Below, in pieces: positions 1 to 6,585 of a stretch of DNA of 9,171 bases (the first letter of the stretch is position 1; each line of letters begins with the position of its first letter). The DNA lies in contig CAZLHQ010000133.1 of NCBI GenBank assembly GCA_964559355.1, positions 1 to 9,171 on the forward strand, read 5' to 3'. The notes below the pieces were generated by a model that was not told where the DNA came from, searched no databases, and saw only the letters and a program-made list of their open reading frames with translations. The DNA comes from JAEUMD01 sp964559355. Its GTDB lineage: Bacteria; Pseudomonadota; Alphaproteobacteria; Rhizobiales; Hyphomicrobiaceae. The position numbers and the translations under genes were made by a program.

Positions 1-606
1 CACGTCGTCACCACCACCACGCACAAGACGCTGCGTGGCCCGCGCGGCGGCATGATCCTGACCAACGACGAGGACATCGCCAAGAAGATCAACTCGGCGA
101 TCTTCCCCGGCATTCAGGGCGGTCCGCTGATGCATGTGATCGCCGGCAAGGCGGTGGCGTTCGGCGAAGCGCTGCAGCCGGAGTTCAAGATCTACGCGAA
201 GAACGTGATGGAGAATGCCCGCGCCATGGGCGAGGTGCTGGTGCAAGCCGGCTTCGCGCTGGTTTCGGGCGGTACTGATAGCCACCTGATCCTCGTCGAT
301 CTGCGGCCGAAGAACCTGACCGGCAACATCTCCGAAAAGGCGCTCGGCCGCGCCAACATCACCGTCAACAAGAACGGCGTGCCGTTCGATCCGGCCAAGC
401 CGATGGTGACGAGCGGCATTCGTCTGGGCTCTCCTGCCGGCACCACGCGCGGCTTTGGCGTTGCCGAATTCCAGGAGATCGGCCGCATGATCGCGGAAGT
501 TCTCGATGGTCTCGCCAAGAACGGCGAGGAAGGCAATGGCGCGGTCGAGGAGAAGGTCAAGAAGCAGGCCATCGCGCTATGCAATCGCTTCCCGATCTAC
601 GCCTGA
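1..606 (+). CDS. glyA: Serine hydroxymethyltransferase, 3' part (5' end outside window)
   Basis: This is the C-terminal 201 residues of the PLP enzyme that interconverts serine and glycine while charging tetrahydrofolate with a one-carbon unit, in the cytoplasm. The first codons read HVVTTTTHKTLRGPRGG, the family's active-site segment. Lysine 9 of the visible part is the Schiff-base lysine (K229 in E. coli GlyA), so roughly 220 N-terminal residues are missing. Further hallmarks are FPGIQGGPLMHVIAGKAVAF and, later, TSGIRLGSPAGTTRGFG. The reading frame is open from base 1, so the first internal ATG at 52 is not the real start. The stop TGA is at 604-606 and the end of the protein looks intact. 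A 95-bp spacer with inverted repeats separates it from nrdR. The identification is essentially certain. Confidence 0.97.
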   Translation, partial: HVVTTTTHKTLRGPRGGMILTNDEDIAKKINSAIFPGIQGGPLMHVIAGKAVAFGEALQPEFKIYAKNVMENARAMGEVLVQAGFALVSGGTDSHLILVDLRPKNLTGNISEKALGRANITVNKNGVPFDPAKPMVTSGIRLGSPAGTTRGFGVAEFQEIGRMIAEVLDGLAKNGEEGNGAVEEKVKKQAIALCNRFPIYA

Positions 607-638
607 TCAACGCTTGATCGCGCGAGCCTAGTAGGCTC
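605..638. repeat. Two adjacent short inverted repeats after glyA
   Basis: GATCAA (605-610) and TTGATC (614-619) are exact inverted arms around CGC, and the first arm overlaps the glyA stop codon. Five bases later GAGCCTA (624-630) and TAGGCTC (632-638) form a perfect 15-bp odd palindrome centred on G631. They could be small RNA hairpins at the end of glyA mRNA or, for the second, a protein-binding site within the candidate promoter described separately. The arms are read directly; the role is inference. Confidence 0.6.
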
Positions 639-642
639 TAAC
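614..642 (+). promoter_or_regulatory. Candidate promoter for the nrdR-rib-nusB-thiL operon
   Basis: TTGATC at 614-619 (4 of 6 matches to TTGACA) is followed after exactly 17 bases by TCTAAC at 637-642 (4 of 6 matches to TATAAT). This would start transcription near 649, about 50 bases before nrdR. It is the best sigma-70-like pair in the spacer, but such matches occur by chance. The spacer is occupied by the palindrome GAGCCTAGTAGGCTC, which would place an operator between the two boxes. Confidence 0.35.
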
Positions 643-645
643 AAG

Positions 646-674
646 GCGCCGGCCGGGCTTGCTCCCGCCGGCGC
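646..674 (+). terminator. GC-rich hairpin between glyA and nrdR, possible weak terminator or attenuator
   Basis: GCGCCGGC (646-653) pairs perfectly with GCCGGCGC (667-674). Inside it, after a bulged C, GGG pairs with CCC around a 6-base loop CTTGCT. The downstream bases TTCGTCATTT are only moderately T-rich, so intrinsic termination would be weak. It most likely acts on transcripts reading out of glyA. An RNA starting near 649 would lack part of the left arm and could not form the full stem. Confidence 0.45.
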
Positions 675-701
675 TTCGTCATTTCGCGGAGAGCAAGGTG
701 G

Positions 702-1271
702 ATGCGCTGCCCTTATTGCGCGGGTGAAAATACGCAGGTCAAAGACAGCCGCCCGACGGAGGAAAATGCCGTAATCCGCCGTCGCCGCGTGTGTCCCGAT
801 TGCGGTGGACGCTTCACTACGTTCGAGCGCGTGCAGTTGCGCGAGCTTGTCGTCGTCAAGCGCTCGGGCCGCAAGGTGCCGTTCGACCGCGATAAGCTCG
901 CCGCTTCCGTCACCATCGCGTTGCGAAAGCGCCAGATCGACCAGGATCGCGTCGAGCGCATGATCTCGGGCATTGTGCGACAGCTCGAAAGCCTCGGCGA
1001 GGTCGAAGTTCCCTCGGCCGCCATCGGCGAACTGGTGATGGAAGGTTTGCGCGGGCTCGACCCCGTCGCTTATGTGCGCTTTGCGTCCGTCTATCGCGAT
1101 TTCCGCGAGGCGTCCGATTTCGCTCAGGTGCTGGGTGAGATTGCGCGCGTGCCAGGAGAGCCGGCGGAGCGTTCCGGCGTCGGCACGCTCGCCAGCACCA
1201 ACCGCGGCGACAAGGGTAGCGACGACGATAGCTGGCCTGCCGCCATGCCGCCTGCCGCCAAGAAGTATTGA
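702..1271 (+). CDS. nrdR: Transcriptional repressor NrdR
   Basis: NrdR is the ATP/dATP-sensing zinc repressor of ribonucleotide reductase genes. The 189-residue product begins MRCPYC and continues to RRRVCPDCGGRFTTFERV, giving the zinc ribbon with C3, C6, C31 and C34. An ATP-cone domain follows at about residues 49-139 (VVVKRSGRKVPFDRDKL near its start, VAYVRFASVYRDF near its end). Family members usually have about 150-160 residues. Here a tail of about 40 residues rich in S, G, D, A and P follows, probably disordered. The ATG at 702 follows a purine-rich stretch GAGAGCAAGG and places the first zinc cysteine correctly. The TGA stop at 1269-1271 is only four bases before ribD, so the genes are probably co-transcribed. 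No NrdR box is apparent in this window, so its targets lie elsewhere. Identification is very secure. Confidence 0.97.
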   Translation: MRCPYCAGENTQVKDSRPTEENAVIRRRRVCPDCGGRFTTFERVQLRELVVVKRSGRKVPFDRDKLAASVTIALRKRQIDQDRVERMISGIVRQLESLGEVEVPSAAIGELVMEGLRGLDPVAYVRFASVYRDFREASDFAQVLGEIARVPGEPAERSGVGTLASTNRGDKGSDDDSWPAAMPPAAKKY

Positions 1272-1275
1272 TGGC

Positions 1276-2457
1276 ATGCCGCAAACTGCGCCAAGCGCCT
1301 TCGACACCGAGATGATGCGCATCGCACTACGCATGGCGCGGCGGGGGCTTGGCACCACCTCTCCCAATCCCGCGGTCGGCGCGGTCATCGCCAACGAGGG
1401 CACGGGCGAGATCATCGCGCGCGGATGGACGCAGCCTGGGGGGCGGCCGCATGCCGAGCCGGTGGCGATTGCACAAGCGGGAGCGCGTGCGCGCGGCATG
1501 ACCATGTACGTTACGCTGGAGCCATGCTCGCACCACGGCAAGACGCCGCCTTGCTCGGATGCGGTCATAGCGGCAGGGTTGCAGCGCGTCGTGGTGGCGC
1601 TGACCGATCCCGATCCGCGTGTGTCCGGGCGCGGGCTGGAGCAATTGCGGCGCGCCGGCATCGAGGTCGTGCGCGGGGTCTGCTCGGAGGAGGCGCACTG
1701 GCTGACGCGCGGGCACATCGTGCGCATCACCGAGCGGCGCCCGTTCGTGCAGTTGAAGATTGCGGTCGGCGCCGATGGCGCGGTGCCACGCGGCAGCGCC
1801 GGCGCGCCGGTGTTCGTGACCGGAGTGGAGGCGCGTGCACACGGTCATCTGCTGCGCGCGGAAGCCGACGCCATCCTGGTTGGACGCGGTACGGTGCGCG
1901 ACGATGATCCGGAGCTGACTTGCCGGCTGCCGGGGCTTGCCGCGCGCTCTCCGATCCGCGTCGTCCTGTCGTCCAGCGCCGGCGCTCTCGACGGCACGAA
2001 ATTGCTGGCGAGTGCCCGCCAGGTGCCAGTGCATCTGGTGACGGCGGATGCGGTCAAGGCAGGGGATGCCAGCGCACTCGACCGGCTGCGCGAAGTGGGC
2101 GTCATCGTGCATACCGTGCGCTGCGTCGGCGGCCGCATCTGGTTGCCGTCGATGCTGGAGACGCTGGCCTCGATCGGCGTCACACGGCTGCTTGTGGAAG
2201 GTGGCCCCAGTGTGTGGACCGCGTTCGCCCGACACGGGTTGTTCGACGAAGTGGTGCTGTTTCACGCCTGGCCCAACGGCATGCAGGGCATCGACGAGGA
2301 TACGGCGCGGCGCACTCTTGGCGCGCTCATCGGCCTCGACAATCTTTCGCTCGCCGCGCATCGTCGTCTGGCGGGTGACGACATGCTGGTGTTTCGCCAG
2401 CGCCTGGGGCAACGCGCCCGCGCGGGCATCCCCGCAACGCTCGACAGCCAACGATAG
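1276..2457 (+). CDS. ribD: Bifunctional diaminohydroxyphosphoribosylaminopyrimidine deaminase / 5-amino-6-(5-phosphoribosylamino)uracil reductase
   Basis: RibD carries out the second and third steps of the pyrimidine branch of riboflavin synthesis: deamination, then NADPH-dependent reduction of the ribosyl side chain. The 393-residue product has an N-terminal cytidine-deaminase-like domain (about 8-140) with the zinc ligands and catalytic glutamate in HAE (59-61) and in EPCSHHGKTPPCSDA (C84, C93). A C-terminal reductase domain (about 156-375) starts FVQLKIAVGADG and carries ADAILVGRGTVRDDDPELTCR and LLVEGGPSV (305-313). The ATG at 1276 gives the usual short lead before MRIALRMARRGLG. The frame is open further upstream, but that part overlaps nrdR and is unlikely. 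ATG 1312 and 1315 are alternative starts. No strong ribosome-binding site is visible, so translation may be coupled to nrdR. Oddity: in the substrate/NADPH loop the commonly seen SADGK or SLDGR reads GADGA. Confidence 0.95.
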   Translation: MPQTAPSAFDTEMMRIALRMARRGLGTTSPNPAVGAVIANEGTGEIIARGWTQPGGRPHAEPVAIAQAGARARGMTMYVTLEPCSHHGKTPPCSDAVIAAGLQRVVVALTDPDPRVSGRGLEQLRRAGIEVVRGVCSEEAHWLTRGHIVRITERRPFVQLKIAVGADGAVPRGSAGAPVFVTGVEARAHGHLLRAEADAILVGRGTVRDDDPELTCRLPGLAARSPIRVVLSSSAGALDGTKLLASARQVPVHLVTADAVKAGDASALDRLREVGVIVHTVRCVGGRIWLPSMLETLASIGVTRLLVEGGPSVWTAFARHGLFDEVVLFHAWPNGMQGIDEDTARRTLGALIGLDNLSLAAHRRLAGDDMLVFRQRLGQRARAGIPATLDSQR

Positions 2458-2471
2458 GGATAGAAGCATCC

Positions 2472-3065
2472 ATGTTCACAGGGCTTATTTCGGATGTCGG
2501 ACGGGTGGTGGCGCGCGAAGGTGGCCGCTTCACGTTGGAGACCGCCTACGATCCGGCGACGATTGCCCTTGGTGCGTCGATTGCGTGCGATGGCGTGTGC
2601 CTGACGGTGACGTCATTGACGCCCGCAGGCTCGGGGTGCCGGTTCACCGTCGACGTGTCGAACGAGACGCTCGGCAAATCGTGTCTGGATCAATGGCAGC
2701 CGGGCCGCGAGATCAATCTGGAGCGATCGCTGCGGGCCGGCGATGAGCTTGGTGGACATATCGTCTCGGGGCATGTCGACGGACGTGCACGGATCGTGTC
2801 GCTGAGTGCGGATGGGGAGAGCCGCCGTTTCCTGTTCGAGGCCCCCGAGCATTTGGCGGTTTTCATCGCTCCAAAGGGCTCGGTAGCGCTCGATGGCACC
2901 TCGCTTACGGTGAACGAGGTGGCGGGTTCACGCTTTGGCGTCAACCTCATCCCCCACACCTTGACCCGGACGACCTGGGGGCGCAAAAAGCCGGGCGACG
3001 AGGTCAACCTCGAAGTCGATCTGTTCGCGCGCTACGTGGCGCGCCTCATGGAGTTCCGCCAGTGA
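2472..3065 (+). CDS. ribE: Riboflavin synthase, alpha subunit
   Basis: This enzyme dismutates two molecules of 6,7-dimethyl-8-ribityllumazine into riboflavin and the pyrimidinedione, the last step of riboflavin synthesis (it is called RibC in some species). The 197-residue product is of normal length and shows the two tandem lumazine-binding repeats. Repeat 1 is about 1-90, with the hallmark start MFTGLISDVG and DGVCLTV (40-46). Repeat 2 is about 95-190, with GGHIVSGHVDG (94-104), DGTSLTVN (141-148) and NLIPHTL (158-164). The start at 2472 is fixed by the invariant MFTG; AGGGA at 2456-2460 and GAAG nearer the start are possible ribosome-binding bases. It follows ribD after 14 bases and overlaps ribBA by four bases (GTGA), a sign of translational coupling. 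Identification is certain. Confidence 0.97.
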   Translation: MFTGLISDVGRVVAREGGRFTLETAYDPATIALGASIACDGVCLTVTSLTPAGSGCRFTVDVSNETLGKSCLDQWQPGREINLERSLRAGDELGGHIVSGHVDGRARIVSLSADGESRRFLFEAPEHLAVFIAPKGSVALDGTSLTVNEVAGSRFGVNLIPHTLTRTTWGRKKPGDEVNLEVDLFARYVARLMEFRQ

Positions 3066-4252
3066 GTGATGCGCGACAAAAGCGGTCGGCCAAAAAGCCG
3101 GCGCCCGGCCGGCCCACTGCCGAGAAGGCTGCCGCCGACAAGCCGGCGACGACACTGGCATCGACGCCCGAGATCATCGAGGAACTGCGCAATGGGCGCA
3201 TGGTGATCCTGGTCGATGCCGCCGACCGCGAGAACGAGGGCGACCTCATCATTCCTGCGCAGATGGCGACGCCGGACGCCATCAACTTCATGGCCAAGCA
3301 CGGCCGCGGCCTCATTTGCCTTGCGTTGACACAACGCCGCGCCACCGAATTGCAGCTCGCTGCGATGGTGCAGCACAACGCCTCGCGCAACCGCACCGCC
3401 TTCACGGTCTCCATCGAGGCCAAGGAAGGCATCTCGACGGGCATCTCCGCGCATGATCGCGCCCGCACCATCGCCACCGCGATCGATCCCGAAAAGTCAG
3501 CCGGAGACATCGTTTCGCCGGGCCATGTGTTCCCGCTCGTCGCCCGCGATGGCGGCGTGCTGATCCGCGCCGGCCATACCGAGGCGAGCGTCGATCTCTC
3601 CCGCCTTGCCGGGCTTTCACCTGCCGCCGTCATTTGCGAGATCATGAACGACGACGGCACCATGGCGCGCATGGCTGATCTTGGTGTGTTCGCCAAGAAG
3701 CACGGCTTGAAGATTGGCTCCATCGAGGATCTCATAGCCTATAGGTTGCGCAACGACACCATCGTGCGGCGCATTGCGTGCAAGCCCGTCAAAAGCAATT
3801 TTGGCGGCGAGTTTGATTTGTGTGTCTATGAAACGGCGGTGGAGCCGGGCGAGCATATCGCGCTCGTCAAGGGCGACGTCGCCGACGGCCAGCCGGTTCT
3901 GGTGCGCGTGCATGCCGTCGATCCGATGATTGATCTGGTCGGCGTCGGCAACGCCTCGCAGTCGGGCTCGATCGAGAAATCGATGTGCGCGATCGACAAG
4001 GAGGGTCGCGGCGTCATCGTCGTTTTGCGCGACCTCGATCCCAAGACGTTTTCCGACCGCCTCTACGACAACGAGCGGCGCGGCATGGCTCGGCGGGGCG
4101 AACGCCGTCAGGTCGAGATCGGATTCGGCTCGCAGATCCTGCGGGACCTGGGCGTGCATGACATGATCCTTCTCACCAATTCGCCCGAGCACAAATACGT
4201 TGGCATCGAAGCGTTCGGGTTGAGAATCGTCTCAACGAGAAAGATCGGATAG
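3062..4252 (+). CDS. ribBA: 3,4-dihydroxy-2-butanone 4-phosphate synthase fused to a degenerate GTP cyclohydrolase II domain
   Basis: The N-terminal half makes the four-carbon unit of riboflavin from ribulose 5-phosphate. Residues 36-230 carry all the family motifs: VDAADRENEGDLI (51-63), HGRGLICLALT (80-90), TGISAHDRA (126-134), SPGHVFPL (152-159), GHTEASVDL (171-179) and CEIMNDDGTMAR (192-203). The C-terminal half (about 234-396) is recognisable as GTP cyclohydrolase II-like by GEHIALVKGDV, PVLVRVHA, EGRGVIVVLRD and LLTNSPEHK. It lacks the zinc cysteines of active enzymes (the SECLTGD...RCDCG segment is replaced at about 283-300) and the catalytic RNIGL segment (now DPKTFSD). It is therefore probably inactive for GTP opening. 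The start is GTG at 3062, overlapping the ribE stop. A Lys/Ala/Pro-rich tail of about 33 residues precedes the catalytic domain. ribH follows after seven bases. Confidence 0.93.
   Translation: MSDARQKRSAKKPAPGRPTAEKAAADKPATTLASTPEIIEELRNGRMVILVDAADRENEGDLIIPAQMATPDAINFMAKHGRGLICLALTQRRATELQLAAMVQHNASRNRTAFTVSIEAKEGISTGISAHDRARTIATAIDPEKSAGDIVSPGHVFPLVARDGGVLIRAGHTEASVDLSRLAGLSPAAVICEIMNDDGTMARMADLGVFAKKHGLKIGSIEDLIAYRLRNDTIVRRIACKPVKSNFGGEFDLCVYETAVEPGEHIALVKGDVADGQPVLVRVHAVDPMIDLVGVGNASQSGSIEKSMCAIDKEGRGVIVVLRDLDPKTFSDRLYDNERRGMARRGERRQVEIGFGSQILRDLGVHDMILLTNSPEHKYVGIEAFGLRIVSTRKIG
4219..4236 (+). repeat. 7-bp hairpin at the 3' end of ribBA, just before ribH
   Basis: GTTGAGA (4219-4225) and TCTCAAC (4230-4236) are perfect inverted arms around the four-base loop ATCG, inside the last codons of ribBA. 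The structure ends 23 bases before the ribH start and has no T-run, so it is not a terminator. It could mark an mRNA processing point or affect ribH initiation, or it may be chance. Confidence 0.4.
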
Positions 4253-4259
4253 ATCGGCA

Positions 4260-4781
4260 ATGGTACAGCAGACATCAAAGCCCATGCCCGGACACAACAA
4301 TCACGACGTGCCGCACCGTTGTGCGCATTGCCGGATCCTGATCATCCAGGCGCGCTTCTACAACGACATCGCCGATGAGCTGTTCGAAGGCGCAATTGCC
4401 GAGGTAACAGCGCAGGGTGCGACCTACGAGACTGTCGTCGTGCCCGGCGCGCTCGAGATTCCCCAGGTGCTGGCGAGTGCTATCGCGGCAGGAGGGTTCG
4501 AGGCCGTTGAGCATGGGTATCATGGCGCCGTGGCGCTGGGCTGTGTCATTCGCGGCGAGACTTCGCACTACGATGTGGTTGTGGGCAATGCCAATCATTG
4601 GTTGATGGACGTTGCTTTGCGTCATGGCATTGCGGTGGGCAACGGCATATTGACGGTGGATACCAAGGAACAGGCGCATGCCCGCTCTCGTGGTGGCCGG
4701 GCCGGCAAGGGCGCGGATGCGGTGCGTGCTTGTTTTGCGCTGATCGATGCTGCGCGCAAATTCCAGGAACAGGGCGTATGA
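4260..4781 (+). CDS. ribH: 6,7-dimethyl-8-ribityllumazine synthase
   Basis: Lumazine synthase condenses the RibD-derived pyrimidine with the RibB-derived dihydroxybutanone phosphate, and its product feeds RibE. The 173-residue product carries the family motifs ARFYNDIADEL (31-41, substrate-stacking aromatic), PGALEIP (62-68), ALGCVIRGETSHYDVV (92-107, with catalytic H103) and NGILTVDTKEQA (128-139), ending in the usual GKGADAVRACFALI. The family is usually about 150-160 residues. The excess is an N-terminal extension of about 24 residues containing HNNHDVPHRCAHC, unusually rich in histidine with two cysteines. The first ATG at 4260 sits seven bases after the ribBA stop and has only a weak purine stretch upstream; ATG 4284 is an alternative that keeps the His/Cys cluster. 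The stop overlaps nusB by four bases (ATGA). Confidence 0.96.
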   Translation: MVQQTSKPMPGHNNHDVPHRCAHCRILIIQARFYNDIADELFEGAIAEVTAQGATYETVVVPGALEIPQVLASAIAAGGFEAVEHGYHGAVALGCVIRGETSHYDVVVGNANHWLMDVALRHGIAVGNGILTVDTKEQAHARSRGGRAGKGADAVRACFALIDAARKFQEQGV

Positions 4782-5281
4782 GCGCGAAAGCGAGACCGAA
4801 CACGGGACGCGGCGCGCGATCGGTAGCGCGCATGGCGGCCGTGCAGGCGCTTTATCAGATGGATATGGCCGGTACCGATCTCAACGACGTCATACACGAG
4901 TTCGAGACACTGCGCTTTTCGGGTGCAGACAAGGATGCCGTGCTGGCGCAGGCCGACGTTCAGTTCTTTGCCGATATCTTGCGTGGTGTCGTGCGCCGCC
5001 AGCGTGACATCGATCCCGCGGTCGACGAGCAGCTGGCAACCGGCTGGAGGCTGGTGCGCGTCGATTCGATCCTGCGCGCCATCCTGCGTGCAGGTGTGTT
5101 CGAGCTGCTGGAGCGGCGTGATGTTCCCGCGCGCGTCGTCATCAACGAGTATATCGAGGTCGCGCACGCCTTTTTCGATGGCGACGAGCCCAAGGTCGTC
5201 AACGGCCTGCTTGATCGCCTGGCGAAGAGGCTACGGCCCAAGGAGTTCGAGACCAAAGAGGCCGGCACCGCCGAGGAGTGA
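4778..5281 (+). CDS. nusB: Transcription antitermination factor NusB
   Basis: NusB binds the boxA RNA together with NusE (ribosomal protein S10) and supports antitermination and proper folding of rRNA transcripts. The 167-residue product is all-helical in character and shows the family segments ARMAAVQALYQMDM (17-30), FFADILRGV (63-71), VDSILRAILRAGVFELLERRD (95-115, the most conserved stretch), VVINEYIEVAHAF (120-132) and VVNGLLDRLAKRLRP (140-154). The basic N-terminus KARPNTGRGAR is typical. The ATG at 4778 overlaps the ribH stop (ATGA), which fixes the start and implies coupled translation. ribH-nusB linkage is widespread in bacteria. Some 13 residues at the C-terminus, rich in Glu, Lys and Thr, extend beyond the E. 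coli end. Identification is very secure. Confidence 0.96.
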   Translation: MSAKARPNTGRGARSVARMAAVQALYQMDMAGTDLNDVIHEFETLRFSGADKDAVLAQADVQFFADILRGVVRRQRDIDPAVDEQLATGWRLVRVDSILRAILRAGVFELLERRDVPARVVINEYIEVAHAFFDGDEPKVVNGLLDRLAKRLRPKEFETKEAGTAEE

Positions 5282-5311
5282 GGCCGCGCCCCTCGCACCA
5301 CCGTGCCTCGT

Positions 5312-5315
5312 GGAG
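5312..5315 (+). promoter_or_regulatory. Ribosome-binding site deciding the thiL start
   Basis: GGAG lies seven bases before ATG 5323, an ideal spacing. The in-frame upstream GTG at 5278 overlaps the nusB stop and has its only purine stretch directly abutting it, so ATG 5323 is preferred. Confidence 0.6.
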
Positions 5316-5322
5316 CGCGTCG

Positions 5323-6318
5323 ATGAGTGCTGATGAGCTGATCACAGGGGAAGAACGCATCATTGCCGAGTTTCTGGCTCCCTTGACCATGGGGGATGCA
5401 GGTGCGCTTGAGCTCAAGGACGATTGCGCGGTGATGATGCCACCGCCGGGGCATGAACTCGTCCTGACGACCGATTCACTTATCGAGGGGGTGCACTTCC
5501 TGCCCGGTGAAATTCCGGCATTCAAGGCGCTTGCCGTCAACGTCTCCGATCTGGTGGCCAAGGGCGCGACGCCGCGCGCGTATCTGTTGACGCTGGCGCT
5601 ACCGGCCACGCCCACGCGCGCTTTCATGCAGCAGCTGGCAGGTGAACTCAGGAAAGCGCAAGCGGCATTCGGTTGCCATCTCATCGGCGGCGATACCGAC
5701 CGAACGCCAGGTCCGTTCACGCTCACGATCGCCGCTGTTGGTGTCGTGCTGCAGGGTCATTCGGTGCGGCGCAATGGTGCCCGGGAAGGCGATCTTGTGT
5801 TCGTCACCGGTTCGATCGGCGATGCGTCGCTCGGGCTGAGACTTCTTTGCGAGCCCGAATTGGCGGATTTGGCCAGGCTCGATGCGGCTGAGCGCGACTA
5901 CCTGTTGGAGCGATTTTCGCGACCGACCCCACTGCTGGCCGCGGCCTTGCTGGTACGGCGCTACGCGCGTGCTGCGATGGACGTCTCCGATGGTCTCGTC
6001 AAGGATCTCGGCCGGTTGGCGGCAGCCTCGCAGGTGAAGGTGATGGCCGATGTCGAGCGCGTGCCGTTGTCCGTCCCGGCGTCTCGAATGGTGGTGGCGG
6101 GGATGGCGGCGCGAGAGAAACTCATAACAGGCGGGGAAGACTACGAAGTTCTGTTCACGGTTGCGCCCGAGCAGGTGGAGGCGATGAACAAGTTTGCTGC
6201 CAGGAACGCGATCAGCGTCACCCAGTTCGGCGAAGTTGTCACTGGCGAGGGTTGCGAGTGGCGTAACAAAAGCGGCGACAGGATCGAATTTGATGTCGAC
6301 GGGTGGGAACACTTCTGA
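5323..6318 (+). CDS. thiL: Thiamine-monophosphate kinase
   Basis: ThiL phosphorylates thiamine monophosphate with ATP to give thiamine diphosphate, the active cofactor. The 331-residue product has normal length (E. coli 325). It shows the PurM-like two-domain fold motifs: LKDDCAVM (31-38) with metal-binding D33 and D34, TTDSLIEGVHF (49-59), KALAVNVSDLVAKGA (68-82), LIGGDTDRTPGP (120-131), FVTGSIGDASLGL (160-172), AMDVSDGLVKDLGRL (218-232) and ITGGEDYEVLF (268-278), ending in WEHF. The first motif is usually GIGDDA/C or GLTDDA/C; here it reads ELKDDCA, but the aspartates are kept. A longer form from GTG 5278 would add 15 Arg/Pro/His-rich residues. It is the last gene of the tight operon, 41 bases after nusB. 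nusB-thiL adjacency is common in Proteobacteria. Confidence 0.95.
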   Translation: MSADELITGEERIIAEFLAPLTMGDAGALELKDDCAVMMPPPGHELVLTTDSLIEGVHFLPGEIPAFKALAVNVSDLVAKGATPRAYLLTLALPATPTRAFMQQLAGELRKAQAAFGCHLIGGDTDRTPGPFTLTIAAVGVVLQGHSVRRNGAREGDLVFVTGSIGDASLGLRLLCEPELADLARLDAAERDYLLERFSRPTPLLAAALLVRRYARAAMDVSDGLVKDLGRLAAASQVKVMADVERVPLSVPASRMVVAGMAAREKLITGGEDYEVLFTVAPEQVEAMNKFAARNAISVTQFGEVVTGEGCEWRNKSGDRIEFDVDGWEHF

Positions 6319-6585
6319 GCTCGTGAGCTTTTCCTCATGCCTGGTTGCGGCTGCGGTGCCAATCCGCCACATGGCGGGGAGGCCGAGAATCCCCGAAATG
6401 CGCCTTTCCCCTGCTGCGCGCAGGCCCGCTTTGCCCTATGTGCGGGAGTCGGCTGCATGTGCTGGGATGCTGCTTTGCGGCAACGTGGTCTATGCATTCA
6501 AAGAAAAGTGGCTTGGAATGGCCTTGGTGAGACGTCTTTGTTTGGCCATATGGGTTCGGCCTAGGTACAAGCAAAGGCAGGCTTG
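6319..6585. other. Non-coding spacer between thiL and the L,D-transpeptidase gene
   Basis: I see no convincing gene here. Short inverted repeats cluster shortly after thiL: CCGCCA/TGGCGG around CA (6364-6377), CGGGG/CCCCG around 11 bases (6375-6395) and CCTGC/GCAGG around TGCGC (6410-6424). None has a following T-run, so they are at best a weak or factor-assisted end for the operon. A promoter for the downstream gene is expected, but no good match is visible. TTGGTG followed after 17 bases by CATATG (about 6525-6553) is the closest and is poor. Confidence 0.5.

Noticed and set aside
1072..1275. Upstream extension of the ribD frame by 68 residues
   Set aside because: It overlaps the C-terminal coding part of nrdR, has Ala/Arg/Pro shadow composition and is absent from the RibD family. 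ATG 1276 gives the expected N-terminus.
597..1730. Minus-strand frame of 377 residues opposite nrdR and ribD
   Set aside because: A shadow frame in GC-rich coding DNA. Both opposite genes are certain, and the product has low-complexity Ala/Arg composition with no domain.
3062..4781. Possible FMN riboswitch before ribBA or ribH
   Set aside because: The spacers are -4 and 7 bases, far too short for an RFN element, and no such element is seen upstream of nrdR or ribD either.
6337..6564. Small + strand frame of 75 residues beginning MPGCGCG and rich in cysteine (CC, CMC)
   Set aside because: No ribosome-binding site before its ATG, no recognisable family, two overlapping competing frames in the same stretch, and hairpins within it. 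The cysteines look like a by-product of TGC-rich sequence.
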